A stretch of DNA of 24,480 bases, taken from positions 1-24,480 of the IMG/VR virus record IMGVR_UViG_3300042934_001319; one strand, 5' to 3'. The position numbers were made by a program, and so were the translations under genes. The notes below the pieces were generated by a model. That model searched no databases and was not told where the DNA came from. It saw only the letters and a program-made list of their open reading frames with translations. The DNA is from a virus. The number at the start of each line of letters is the position of its first letter. Position 1 is the stretch's first letter. This document shows, in pieces, positions 7,754-15,640 of this stretch.

Positions 7754-8277
7754 GCCTGCGCGGCCGAATTCAAGCTGGCGCGCTCGCGCTGGCCAGCGCT
7801 CCGCTGGTGATCTTCCTGGGCACCTGGGAAGGCCGTGGCCAGAACACCGTTTACGCCGATCAGTTGGCCGGCGGTCTGCCGACCGTCTGCAAGGGCATCA
7901 CCCGGCACACCAGTCCGTTTCCGGTCGTGGTGGGTGACTACTGGTCACCAGGACGTTGCGCGGAGGTGGAGCAGCTGGTGATCCGCAAAACCCAACTGCA
8001 GCTGGCCGACTGCATCACCAACCCCGATGTGGGCCAGAACACTTTCGACGCGCTGACCAGCCATGGCCACAACGTTGGTGTGCCCAGCACTTGCGCCAGT
8101 CGGGCGGTGGCATTGATCAATGCCGGCCGCATCGCTGACGGTTGCAGGGCGTTGGCCTGGGCACCGGACGGCAAGACACCGGTATGGGCGTATGTGACCG
8201 ACGCCCAAGGCCGCAAGCGCTTCGTTCAAGGCCTGCACAACCGTCGTTTGGCGGAAATGAAGTTGTGCCTGCGATGA
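7750..8277 (+). CDS. Endolysin, lysozyme-like with N-terminal signal-anchor (SAR) segment
   Basis: This is the muralytic enzyme of the lysis cassette (175 residues from ATG 7750; an upstream in-frame GTG at 7741 is less likely because ATG overlaps the previous stop). The N-terminus has a short basic part (SLRGR) and a weakly hydrophobic Ala/Leu-rich segment (residues about 9-25) without a cleavage site. Such signal-arrest-release anchors are known in phage 21 and P1 lysozymes. The catalytic Glu is E27 in TWEG, directly after the anchor. D37 (YADQLAGG) and T45 (PTVCKG) complete the likely GH24 triad, with one extra residue between E and D compared with T4. Several cysteines (47, and others further on) could allow disulfide control. 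Substrate would be murein glycan strands. Confidence 0.85.
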   Translation: MSLRGRIQAGALALASAPLVIFLGTWEGRGQNTVYADQLAGGLPTVCKGITRHTSPFPVVVGDYWSPGRCAEVEQLVIRKTQLQLADCITNPDVGQNTFDALTSHGHNVGVPSTCASRAVALINAGRIADGCRALAWAPDGKTPVWAYVTDAQGRKRFVQGLHNRRLAEMKLCLR

Positions 8278-8801
8278 CTTTTTCCTCGTTGCGCCTGGCG
8301 CCGCTCGTCCTGCTACTGACCTTGCTGTTGTGGCTGGCCTTCGATCGGGTAACCGATCAGCGCGATGACGCCAGGCGCGAGCGCAACAGCGCGCAGTGGG
8401 AAGTGAAAGGCCTACGTGAGGCGGCCCGAATCAGCGGCGAAATGCTGGCCGAGCGGGACGCGATCGACCAACGAAACACTCAGGAATTGACCGATGCGCG
8501 CACCAAGAACGATCGCCTGCGCGGCGCTGTTGACGATGGCACTGGCCGGTTGCACGTTCGCGCCGCCTGTCCCGCCGGTGGATCTGTGCCCGCCACCGCC
8601 GGCGCCGCCCGCGTGGTTGATGCAGAGCGCCCCGAACTCGCAGCAGACGCTCGACCGGATTATTTCACCCTCCGGGATCAGCTCGCCTTAAGCCGGCAAA
8701 TGATCCTCGGACTGCAGCAATACGTCCGAGACGTGTGCCAGCGATCGCCGGCGCACCAGGACACCACTTTACCCAACCTCAACAAGAGAGCACCCCAATG
8801 A
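8274..8801 (+). CDS. Rz: Inner-membrane spanin, Rz-like
   Basis: The start is ATG 8274, overlapping the lysozyme stop (ATGA); the frame is open further back to 8142 inside the lysozyme gene. The 175-residue product has an N-terminal membrane anchor (residues about 8-22, LAPLVLLLTLLLWLAF). A charged periplasmic coiled coil (about 25-95, RDDARRERNSAQWEVKGL) and a cysteine-containing C-terminal part follow. This is the Rz layout: it joins the outer-membrane partner Rz1 to fuse the membranes at the last step of lysis. The Rz1 frame is embedded within it. Confidence 0.88.
   Translation: MTFSSLRLAPLVLLLTLLLWLAFDRVTDQRDDARRERNSAQWEVKGLREAARISGEMLAERDAIDQRNTQELTDARTKNDRLRGAVDDGTGRLHVRAACPAGGSVPATAGAARVVDAERPELAADARPDYFTLRDQLALSRQMILGLQQYVRDVCQRSPAHQDTTLPNLNKRAPQ
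8494..8691 (+). CDS. Rz1: Outer-membrane lipoprotein spanin, Rz1-like, embedded in Rz
   Basis: Entirely inside Rz in the +1 frame, this 65-residue protein has a lipoprotein signal peptide with lipobox LAGC, lipidated C20 predicted, followed by a proline-rich stretch (APPVPPVDLCPPPPAPPAW). Small size, lipobox, proline richness and nesting in Rz are the defining marks of Rz1. The mature protein would sit in the outer membrane and bind Rz across the periplasm. Confidence 0.9.
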   Translation: MRAPRTIACAALLTMALAGCTFAPPVPPVDLCPPPPAPPAWLMQSAPNSQQTLDRIISPSGISSP

Positions 8802-9085
8802 GCCAAAACACTGAAATCACCCTGGAAGTCGGCGAGCAGGAATTCACCTTCAACCTGACCCCGGCCGACGTCACCAAGTATTTCAACGCCCTGACCCAAA
8901 CCAACAAGGTCGCCCCGGGCAACAACCTGTTGATGACCACCGTCAAGCAAGAGGAAAAGGCCACGCTGAAACCGCTGCTGGGCAATCCGGTGATGGTGAT
9001 GCAGATCGCCGGCGCGCTGCTCGAGGAGTACGCGCCCAACGTTGAGGTGATCGTAAAAAAGCGCTCGAGCACGCTGAGCGCCTAA
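8798..9085 (+). CDS. Tail assembly chaperone, gpE-like (0-frame product)
   Basis: A 95-residue protein starting MSQNTEITLEVGEQEF, with ATG 8798 overlapping the Rz stop and an AAGAGAG ribosome site. It sits directly before the tape measure gene, the position of P2 gpE and lambda gpG, whose products coat the tape measure during tail assembly. The family-typical ending with a frameshift site is present (see 9055-9061). In the 0 frame translation ends at the TAA at 9083-9085. Confidence 0.85.
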   Translation: MSQNTEITLEVGEQEFTFNLTPADVTKYFNALTQTNKVAPGNNLLMTTVKQEEKATLKPLLGNPVMVMQIAGALLEEYAPNVEVIVKKRSSTLSA

Positions 9086-9249
9086 GCGAAAACGGACTGG
9101 GCCAGTTAATGGCCCTGACGAACCGCTGGCTTCCTGGTGCCGAACCCACGCCCGAGGCGATGGGGACGGCCAAGTGGCTGGAGGACGAACACTGGAGACG
9201 CATGGAGTTCGCCGTGGCTAACGGCATCGCCCTTGCGCTGAAAGGGTAA
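8798..9249 (+). CDS. Tail assembly chaperone -1 frameshift fusion, gpE+E' type, join(8798..9061,9061..9249)
   Basis: If ribosomes slip back one base on A AAA AAG (9055-9061), the next codon becomes GCG at 9061 and the frame stays open to TAA 9247-9249. This adds 62 residues to the first 88, for about 150 in total. The extension (ALEHAERLSENGLGQLMALT and on, ending ANGIALALKG) has no start of its own that would make sense and fills the gap to the tape measure exactly. P2 E/E' and lambda G/GT work this way, the longer form linking chaperone, tape measure and tube. The slip itself is inferred from sequence, not shown. Confidence 0.85.
9055..9061 (+). promoter_or_regulatory. Programmed -1 ribosomal frameshift site A AAA AAG
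   Basis: In the chaperone frame the codons are GTA AAA AAG, so the slippery heptamer A AAA AAG is in the right register for a tandem -1 slip, the same heptamer as in E. coli dnaX. A GAGGTG Shine-Dalgarno-like element lies just upstream (9044-9049). A short inverted repeat GCGCTC/GAGCGC (9061-9066 and 9076-9081) starts at the heptamer itself, closer than usual for a stimulatory hairpin. Confidence 0.85.
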
Positions 9250-9254
9250 CGACA

Positions 9255-11240
9255 TTGGCAGACCGTAGCGCCAGCCTGGCTTTCATTCTCAGCTTGCAGG
9301 ACAAGGTCACCGCGCCTCTGGGCAAGGTGAAAATGGGCTTTTCCGAGCTTGCCGATCAGAGCGAAAAACACATCAAGACGATCGGCATGGGCATCGGCGG
9401 CGTGACGGCGGCCGTGGTCGGGATCCGTGAGTCGATGGAACCAGCGCTGGAGGTCAATCGCGCCCTCGGCGACGTCCGATCGCTCGGCGTCGCCGAGGAT
9501 GCGTTGTCTGCGCTGAATGCGAAGTCGCTGCAGTTCGCGGTGAGCTACGGCGAGAACGCAAAGGATTTTGTGGCCTCGGCGTATCTGATTGAAGGCGCCA
9601 TCAAAGGCCTTGCCGGCAACCAGCTTGCGATCTTCACCAACACCAGCAACCTGCTGGCCAAAGCCACCAAAACCGACGCTGAAACCATGGGTGAATACGT
9701 CGGCACGCTCTACAACCTGCAGAAGTCCCAAGCGGATGCGATGGGGAAGGGCGCGTGGGTGGAAAAACTCGGCGGGCAGACGGCGCTGGCCGTGCAGCTG
9801 TTTCGCACCAGCGGCGCTGCGATGAAAGACGCTTTCAAGGAAGCCGGCGCGATCGCCACCACATCCGGCGTCGACCTGGCTGAGCAGATGGCAGTGATCG
9901 GCACGCTCAGCAGCACCATGGAAGGCGGCGATGCCGGCGGACGCTACAAGGCGTTTTTCGAAAACATCGGCGCGGCGTCGGACAAACTCGGCATGAAGTT
10001 CACCGACCAGCAGGGCAAGGTCCTGCCGATGATGGCGATCCTGGACAAGCTGCAGGGCAAGTTCGGAGATCTGACCAGTGCATCGGCCGGCGCCAAGTTG
10101 ATGGAGGCTTTCGGCGGTGAGGGCGCCCAGGTGATCGGCGCGCTGGCCAAGGACACCGATCGGTTGCGTAACGGCATCGAGCAGTTGGGCAAGGTGCGCG
10201 GGTTGGAGAACGCCGAGCAGATGGCCCGGGCCATGGTGGACCCATGGCAGCAGTGGGCCTCCCTGGTCGAGGTCATGCGTGTGGTGTTTGGCCAGGTGTT
10301 GATCCCGGTGCTGACGCCGTTCATGAACAAGATGGTGGATATCGGCAAAACCTTGGTGCGCTGGTCGCAGCTGTTTCCCAACATCACCCGCGTGATCGGC
10401 ATCACCGCACTGACAATCATGGGCATCGTTGGCGCCATGTCGTTGCTGACGTTGGTCGTTGGGATTTCGCGGATGACCTGGCTGGGTCTGGTGTCGGTGT
10501 GGAAAGTCGTCCAGTTGCTAAACCTGCGCACCGTTGCCGGCTTCGTGCTGCGGAAACTGGCGATCCTGGCTTACATGGCAGTGATCTACACCCTCAGCAC
10601 GGGCCTAGCGATGGTGCGCGGCGCCATGCTGCTGTGGCAGGGCGCGATCTGGCTGGTCAACGCGGCGCTGCTGGCCAACCCGATGGTATGGATCGTGGTC
10701 GGTGTTCTCGCCCTGGTGGCGGTCATTGTTGCGGCCGTCCACTACTGGGACGAATGGACGTCCGCTCTGATGAATACGGCCGCGTTCCAGTTCGTCGCCG
10801 ACAAGCTCCAGAAACTGGCCGACTGGTTCAATTCTATGGGCGGTTGGTCAGGCATGGCCAAGGCGGCATGGGACAGCATCGTCGGTATTTTCACCAAGGC
10901 CGTTAACGGCGTGATCGAGCTGCTCAACAGCATCCCGGGCGTGAACATCGAAGCGCGTTTCGGCGGCATGCCAGAGGTGCCTGGTGTTGATGCTGCCACC
11001 AATGCCGCCGACACCGCCAACGCCGCGCAGAAAGCCCAGCAGACCATCAACGCGGCCATTCCCAGCCTTTCACCGGCGCGCCCTGCAGCGGTGCCACCTG
11101 GTGGGTTGCTGACCAGCATCCAGAACAACAACAGCAGCCAGAACAAGGGCACGCATGTGGAGAACGTGAACATTCACACCAGCAAACCGATGAATCCGCT
11201 GGAGGTGGAAAACATGGTCGCTATGGCGGTGGGCGGATGA
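9255..11240 (+). CDS. Tail tape measure protein, gpT-like
   Basis: The 661-residue protein sets tail length and is ejected with the DNA. The start is TTG at 9255, six bases after the chaperone fusion stop, with AGGG upstream; no ATG or GTG near it in frame is better. Residues about 1-110 are helical (LQDKVTAPLGKVKMGFSELA). The middle has the tape-measure pattern around GNQLAIFTNTSNLLAKAT. Three strongly hydrophobic stretches occur at about 375-410, 435-465 and 475-495 (for example MVWIVVGVLALVAVIVAA), as in other tape measures. The tail end is Ala/Pro/Asn-rich. P2 gpT is longer (815), which predicts a shorter tail here. Confidence 0.92.
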   Translation: MADRSASLAFILSLQDKVTAPLGKVKMGFSELADQSEKHIKTIGMGIGGVTAAVVGIRESMEPALEVNRALGDVRSLGVAEDALSALNAKSLQFAVSYGENAKDFVASAYLIEGAIKGLAGNQLAIFTNTSNLLAKATKTDAETMGEYVGTLYNLQKSQADAMGKGAWVEKLGGQTALAVQLFRTSGAAMKDAFKEAGAIATTSGVDLAEQMAVIGTLSSTMEGGDAGGRYKAFFENIGAASDKLGMKFTDQQGKVLPMMAILDKLQGKFGDLTSASAGAKLMEAFGGEGAQVIGALAKDTDRLRNGIEQLGKVRGLENAEQMARAMVDPWQQWASLVEVMRVVFGQVLIPVLTPFMNKMVDIGKTLVRWSQLFPNITRVIGITALTIMGIVGAMSLLTLVVGISRMTWLGLVSVWKVVQLLNLRTVAGFVLRKLAILAYMAVIYTLSTGLAMVRGAMLLWQGAIWLVNAALLANPMVWIVVGVLALVAVIVAAVHYWDEWTSALMNTAAFQFVADKLQKLADWFNSMGGWSGMAKAAWDSIVGIFTKAVNGVIELLNSIPGVNIEARFGGMPEVPGVDAATNAADTANAAQKAQQTINAAIPSLSPARPAAVPPGGLLTSIQNNNSSQNKGTHVENVNIHTSKPMNPLEVENMVAMAVGG

Positions 11241-11554
11241 GCGAGTACGTAGACCTGTTGATCGTCAACAACGACCTGGCACTGGATCCGTCGCGCCAGC
11301 CACTGCTGATCGATGACCGCGCCTGTATCGCCCAGGACATCGCCCACATGATCCGCGACAGCGGGCTGCTGGTGACGTTGGTCGCCGAACGCGATCGGCT
11401 GCGTCAGCGCGACTGCATCCAGCAGCTGGAGCTGTTGGTGGAGGATGACCAGCGCCTGGTGCCGGGTACGGCGCGCATCACCCAGCAGGAACCAGGCGTG
11501 TACCTGGTCACTGCCAAAACTCTGAAATTTGGTTCGATTGAGGTAAGTCTGTGA
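11237..11554 (+). CDS. DUF2590-type phage baseplate/tail protein
   Basis: A 105-residue protein starting MSEYVDLLIVNNDLALDPSR, containing CIAQDIAHMIRDSGLLV and ending EPGVYLVTAKTLKFGSIEVSL. I recognise the pattern as the DUF2590 family, found between tape measure and gpJ in HP1-like phages. This is the slot of P2 gpW or Mu gp46-like wedge proteins (gp25-like), and the general fold pattern (IAQDIAHMIRDSG region) fits a gp25/W-like role. That role is inference from position and length. ATGA overlap with the tape measure and GTGA overlap with J. Confidence 0.78.
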   Translation: MSEYVDLLIVNNDLALDPSRQPLLIDDRACIAQDIAHMIRDSGLLVTLVAERDRLRQRDCIQQLELLVEDDQRLVPGTARITQQEPGVYLVTAKTLKFGSIEVSL

Positions 11555-12726
11555 GCCAGGTCGACTTCAAAAAAGTGATCGCCGACGCCGGCATCCCGAC
11601 CACCGAGGCCGCTCTGAAAGCTGCGTGGGAGAAGGAGGTCGAAGCCCAAGGCGCCAAAGTGGCCAACACCAGCAGCTATTCGCCGTTCTGGCGAGTAATG
11701 ACCGCACTGGTGACCAAGCCGGTGCTGTGGCTGTTGGATTTTATGTGCCTGACGGTGCTGCCCAATTTCTTCGTGAAAACAGCGGTAGACGCTTGGCTGG
11801 ACACGCTCGCGTGGGCGGTCAACGTCGAGCGCAAAGGCGCTACCAAGGCACGGGGGAAATTGCTGTTTACCCGGGCTTTACCGGACGGTGTCCTGGAGTT
11901 GGAAAAAGGCATTGTGGTGCAGTCTGCCGCGATCAACGGCAACGTCTACCAGTTGATTACCACGGCGCCGGCGACATTTGTTGCTGGTCAGCTGCAACTG
12001 GACGTACCGGTGGAGGCGGTCGATTCCGGCAGTGGTTTCAACCTTGCCCCGGGTTACTACGCGATTTTGCCGGTGCCGGTACCGGGCATCATTCAGGTCG
12101 TGAACAAGGACGGTTGGCTGGAGTCACCAGGTGCGGATCCGGAGCCGAACGACCAGCTGCGCTTGCGCGTGCGCAATCAGTTCTCAGCGGTGAACCAATG
12201 GCACACCGACGCCGTGTATCGCGCCATGATTTCAGCCTTCCCGGGCGTGCGTCCGGATGGCGTCTATTTCGAGCACGGCGCCCCGCGTGGGCCAGGCAGT
12301 GCCAATGCCTTCGTGCTTTTCGATGCGGGTGTGCCGGCGGCGACTTACCTGGAGCAGATCAATTCGCATATCCGCGACCAGGGTAATCACGGCCACGGCG
12401 ATGATCTGCTCGCCATGATCATGCCCGAAGTCCCTGTAGACGTCGAAATGACGCTTTGGCCGCAGCCCAACCTGAGCGCCGAGCAGGTCGACACGCTCAA
12501 AACTGAGGTCGAGCTGTTCATTCGTGCAGCGTTTCGAGAAAGCACGCCCCGCGACTATCAACCCACGTTGACTTATCCACAGTCGCGTTTCAGCTTCAGT
12601 CGACTCGCGGAAGAACTGCACCAGCAGTTCGCCGATATCGCATCACTGCGGTTCACCCCCGGCGTCGACATCACCAGCGGATTGGACATTCCGCGCCTGG
12701 CGTCGCTGAAGGTGAACGTGCAATGA
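11551..12726 (+). CDS. J: Baseplate assembly protein J-like (wedge)
   Basis: This is the main baseplate wedge protein. It has 391 residues, above P2 gpJ (302). The start is GTG 11551 overlapping the previous stop. The Baseplate_J pattern is clear in the central part: the strand region TFVAGQLQLDVPVEAVDSGS, GFNLAPGYYAILPVPVPGI, and then the typical N-D-x-LRLRVRNQF step (PEPNDQLRLRVRNQF, about residues 198-212). The C-terminal part includes VDVEMTLWPQPNLSAEQVD and the ending LDIPRLASLKVNVQ. Coupled to gene I by an ATGA overlap at 12723. Confidence 0.92.
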   Translation: MSQVDFKKVIADAGIPTTEAALKAAWEKEVEAQGAKVANTSSYSPFWRVMTALVTKPVLWLLDFMCLTVLPNFFVKTAVDAWLDTLAWAVNVERKGATKARGKLLFTRALPDGVLELEKGIVVQSAAINGNVYQLITTAPATFVAGQLQLDVPVEAVDSGSGFNLAPGYYAILPVPVPGIIQVVNKDGWLESPGADPEPNDQLRLRVRNQFSAVNQWHTDAVYRAMISAFPGVRPDGVYFEHGAPRGPGSANAFVLFDAGVPAATYLEQINSHIRDQGNHGHGDDLLAMIMPEVPVDVEMTLWPQPNLSAEQVDTLKTEVELFIRAAFRESTPRDYQPTLTYPQSRFSFSRLAEELHQQFADIASLRFTPGVDITSGLDIPRLASLKVNVQ

Positions 12727-13247
12727 ACAAACTGAAACTGCCGTTCTGGCTCGGTGGTACCGAGCTGTCGAAGTTGGTGGCCGCTGCCCAGGCATGGTGG
12801 GAAACCGCGACCGGCTGGCTGCGCTGGCCTTATTCGCAGATCGATCCCGACACCTGCCACCTGAATATTCTTGAATTGTGGGCCTGGCAGCGAGACGTGA
12901 CGCGGTTCAAAGGCGAACCCGAATCCCTGTTTCGGCTGCGCGTGAAATACGCGTTTATCAACTCGGTCGACGCCGGCAGCACCGCCGGCTTGAAACGCAT
13001 ATTCCAGCGCCTCGGAGTGGGTTACGTCGAGATCGAGGAGCGTCAGCCCGATCGGGATTGGGACGTCGTGCTGCTCAAATTCAGCAACGCTCAGCTGTCT
13101 CTGAACCCCGAGCTGCTGCGTGTATTGATCCAGCAATACGGCCGAACGTGTCGGCGCTATGACTTCGTCACCATCACCCCCGTAGGGCTACAAATCGCCC
13201 TGATCGACTTCAACGACGACCAGCAAACGCTGGTCGCCAGCCTGTAG
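12723..13247 (+). CDS. I: Baseplate/tail protein I-like
   Basis: The 174-residue product matches P2 gpI (176) in length and in its place between J and the fibre. Aromatic-rich N-terminal segments (AWWETATGWLRWPYSQ) and the pattern ELWAWQRDVTRFKGEPE followed by LFRLRVKYAFINSVDAGS fit the phage tail protein I family, where this region packs into the wedge and connects to the fibres. Its end precedes the fibre gene by 9 bp, which hold the fibre's AGGAG ribosome site. Confidence 0.85.
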   Translation: MNKLKLPFWLGGTELSKLVAAAQAWWETATGWLRWPYSQIDPDTCHLNILELWAWQRDVTRFKGEPESLFRLRVKYAFINSVDAGSTAGLKRIFQRLGVGYVEIEERQPDRDWDVVLLKFSNAQLSLNPELLRVLIQQYGRTCRRYDFVTITPVGLQIALIDFNDDQQTLVASL

Positions 13248-13256
13248 GAGCGCACC

Positions 13257-14924
13257 GTGAGCGCCAGTATTACCTTGGCGGGCGAAAGCCAAATCGCCCT
13301 GAAACAAAGCCTGCAACAGCCGCTGATTGTTACCCAGTTCATCTTTGCCAACGTGCCGGGGCTTGACCCGACCAAGCCGCTCGATCGCGCTGCCGGCAAG
13401 CCACCCGCTGAACAGATCGTCCACGTCTATACGATCCCGGAAAAAAATGCCGGCTACGTGAATCCGAACCAGGTGGTGTACAGCGCCCAGTTGGGATCGG
13501 ATATTGGTGACTGGGATTTCAACTGGGTCGGCCTCGAAGATGCCGATGGCATCTTGTTCGCCGCGTCTTCGGTGCCCCTGCAGCAAAAGCGCAGAAACAT
13601 TCCGCCGGAGCAGATCGGCAACAACGTCACTCGCAACTTTCTGGTGGCCTTTGATGGTGCGATGCAGCTCACCGGTGTGAAGATCGATGCCAGCACTTGG
13701 CAGCATGATTTCACGGTACGCCTTGCCGGCATCGACGAGCGCGAGCGGCTGAGCAATCGCAATCTCTACGGACGAGCGTTCTTTTTCAGTGACTCGTTGA
13801 TGTTCGAAAAAGCGGAGACCGGTTACCAGATCAACGGTGGCACGGCCTACGTCGAGGGCATCCGCGTAGCGATCGCGAAGGCAGAGGCCGTCCAAGAAGT
13901 TATCCCAGTAGGCAAGATCTGTTTAGACGTTTGCCTGGAGCGCCAGTTGAACGACCGGGTGGCTGTGTGGAAAGTGGTGTTCGGTGAACAAACCGACTAT
14001 ACCGACGCCGCTGGTGTGCGCCATTACTGTGTACCAATCGCCGATTTCATATCGCCAACCAACATCGTGGACTTGCGCGATGCCGAGCCAGTCGGCGGTG
14101 CGTTGATCAAATACCTCGCTTCTCGGACCGGCGACTATCCGTCACTGCGCGCCCGGGCCACCACCAAAGCAGACGTCGGACTGGGCAATCTTCCGAACGC
14201 CATCAGCGACGATCCGGCTACCAACAGCAGCCACATCGTGGCGTCTACGGCCGCGCTGAACAAATTGCAGAAACAGGTCGGGGATTCCATGACTGGCATG
14301 GTGGCAGGCTTTGCCATCTCTTGGGCGCCTGAAGGATGGCTGAAGTGCAACGGTGCGGCCGTCTCACGCACAACCTATGCGCGACTGTTCGCATTGCTCG
14401 GCGCGCACTACGGCGCCGGCGATGGATCAACGACTTTCAATCTGCCCGACATGCGCGGCTTGTTTCCACGAGGCTGGGACGACGGTCGCGGCCTTGATCC
14501 GGGGCGAGCCTTCGGCGCTTACCAGGACATGATGCTTCAATCTCATAACCACGGCGCTTCAGCCGGTGAAGTCGGCAACCATCTACATGCCGCGTGGACG
14601 GATGCGCAAGGCGAGCACAGTCACGCCGCGTGGACTGATGTTCAGGGCAACCACCAGCACACCGCCCCGCGCGCGCAAAACAATAACGTGGGCGGTGGCA
14701 GTCCTAACTTTACGACAGCAAACCTGCAGAACGGCACCACGGCTCCGACTGATTGGGCGGGTGCTCACTCCCACAACGTTGGTATAGGTGCTGCCGGCGC
14801 CCACGGCCATAACGTCGGCATCGACTGGGCCGGCGCTCACAGCCATGCCATTTCCGTGGCCGCAGCGGGCGGTGCGGAGACGCGTCCTCGAAACCTGTCT
14901 CTCGTTTTTTGCATCAAGTATTGA
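13257..14924 (+). CDS. Tail fibre protein with tail-collar domain and seven HxH metal-binding motifs
   Basis: The receptor-binding fibre has 555 residues. The start is GTG 13257, with a strong AGGAG site at 13246-13250. Residues about 1-170 form the baseplate-attachment part of gpH-type fibres (LKQSLQQPLIVTQFIFANVPGL, FNWVGLEDADGILFAASSVP). A Phage Tail Collar domain follows at about 348-410 (GWLKCNGAAVSRTTYARLF, FNLPDMRGLFPRG). Beyond it HxH motifs occur at H430, H442, H454, H466 and then H504, H516, H528: strict 12-residue spacing in two runs split by a 26-residue longer Asn/Gly/Thr-rich segment (about 469-503). T4 gp37 has such an HxH needle holding iron ions in its tip. The C-terminus (RPRNLSLVFCIKY) is the common end of collar-fibre proteins. 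Confidence 0.92.
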   Translation: MSASITLAGESQIALKQSLQQPLIVTQFIFANVPGLDPTKPLDRAAGKPPAEQIVHVYTIPEKNAGYVNPNQVVYSAQLGSDIGDWDFNWVGLEDADGILFAASSVPLQQKRRNIPPEQIGNNVTRNFLVAFDGAMQLTGVKIDASTWQHDFTVRLAGIDERERLSNRNLYGRAFFFSDSLMFEKAETGYQINGGTAYVEGIRVAIAKAEAVQEVIPVGKICLDVCLERQLNDRVAVWKVVFGEQTDYTDAAGVRHYCVPIADFISPTNIVDLRDAEPVGGALIKYLASRTGDYPSLRARATTKADVGLGNLPNAISDDPATNSSHIVASTAALNKLQKQVGDSMTGMVAGFAISWAPEGWLKCNGAAVSRTTYARLFALLGAHYGAGDGSTTFNLPDMRGLFPRGWDDGRGLDPGRAFGAYQDMMLQSHNHGASAGEVGNHLHAAWTDAQGEHSHAAWTDVQGNHQHTAPRAQNNNVGGGSPNFTTANLQNGTTAPTDWAGAHSHNVGIGAAGAHGHNVGIDWAGAHSHAISVAAAGGAETRPRNLSLVFCIKY

Positions 14925-14932
14925 GGTCGAGC

Positions 14933-15640
14933 ATGACTGAAAAATTCGTGTACCAAACCGACCACCTGGGCATTTTCATTGGAGCCGTAACGGCCGATGA
15001 ATCGCCGCTGGAACCGGGCGTACATCTGGTTCCTGGTGGTTGCGTCGAAGTGAAGCCGCCTGCAGTACCGGAGCAAAAAGCTGCATGGTGGAACGGCAAG
15101 GCCTGGCAGTTGGTGGATTACCTCGGCGGCGTCGTGGTGTACAGCATCGTCACCGGCGAGCCGCGAACGTTGGAAGGCTTTGAATCGGTGCCGGCGGGCT
15201 ACACCATGAAAAAGCCCGGGCCAAATCAGGTCTGGAAAAATGGCGGGTGGGTCGACGACATCGAAGCGGTTCTAGCGGCACTGCGTGACGAGAAGCTACA
15301 AGCGATCGCCACGGGCTGCTCCGGCTACATCGCTGGCGGTTTTACTTCCAGCGCATTGGGCGAGCCATACCGCTACAGCAGCGCCATTGATGACCAGGTG
15401 AATCTCAACGGCCAGGTGCTGTTGGGGCTCGACGACGTCTACCCCTGCTATGACATCGACCAGGTGCTGGCCTTCCGGCCGCACACCATCGCCCAGTTGC
15501 AGCAAGTCAGCCTTGATCTGGTTCGGTTCCGACGAGCCGCGCAGCAGCATGCCGAGGCGTTACGCCTGGCTGTGGAAAAGGCGCAAAAAGACAAAAACCT
15601 GAAAGCGATGAAAGCCATCCGCTGGACTGCGCCGGCATGA
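14933..15640 (+). CDS. Tail fibre assembly protein (DUF4376 C-terminus)
   Basis: It follows the fibre gene directly, with GAGG before the ATG at 14933; the frame extends a little upstream to 14909, inside the fibre gene's end. The 235-residue product begins MTEKFVYQTDHLGIFIGAV. The middle has the fibre-assembly pattern KPGPNQVWKNGGWVDD. The C-terminal half (about 120-235) fits DUF4376, with YRYSSAIDDQVNLNGQV as the recognisable core. Proteins of this type are thought to help trimerise or fold the partner fibre. The C-terminus is basic and helical. Confidence 0.85.
   Translation: MTEKFVYQTDHLGIFIGAVTADESPLEPGVHLVPGGCVEVKPPAVPEQKAAWWNGKAWQLVDYLGGVVVYSIVTGEPRTLEGFESVPAGYTMKKPGPNQVWKNGGWVDDIEAVLAALRDEKLQAIATGCSGYIAGGFTSSALGEPYRYSSAIDDQVNLNGQVLLGLDDVYPCYDIDQVLAFRPHTIAQLQQVSLDLVRFRRAAQQHAEALRLAVEKAQKDKNLKAMKAIRWTAPA

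Noticed and set aside
8142-8273. N-terminal extension of the Rz frame into the lysozyme gene
   Set aside because: The extension has no signal or membrane features; ATG 8274 overlaps the lysozyme stop and places the anchor at the N-terminus as in Rz.
14550-14850. Diversity-generating retroelement target in the repetitive fibre end
   Set aside because: No reverse transcriptase, template repeat or AT-rich initiation sequence follows; the repetition is explained by the HxH needle.
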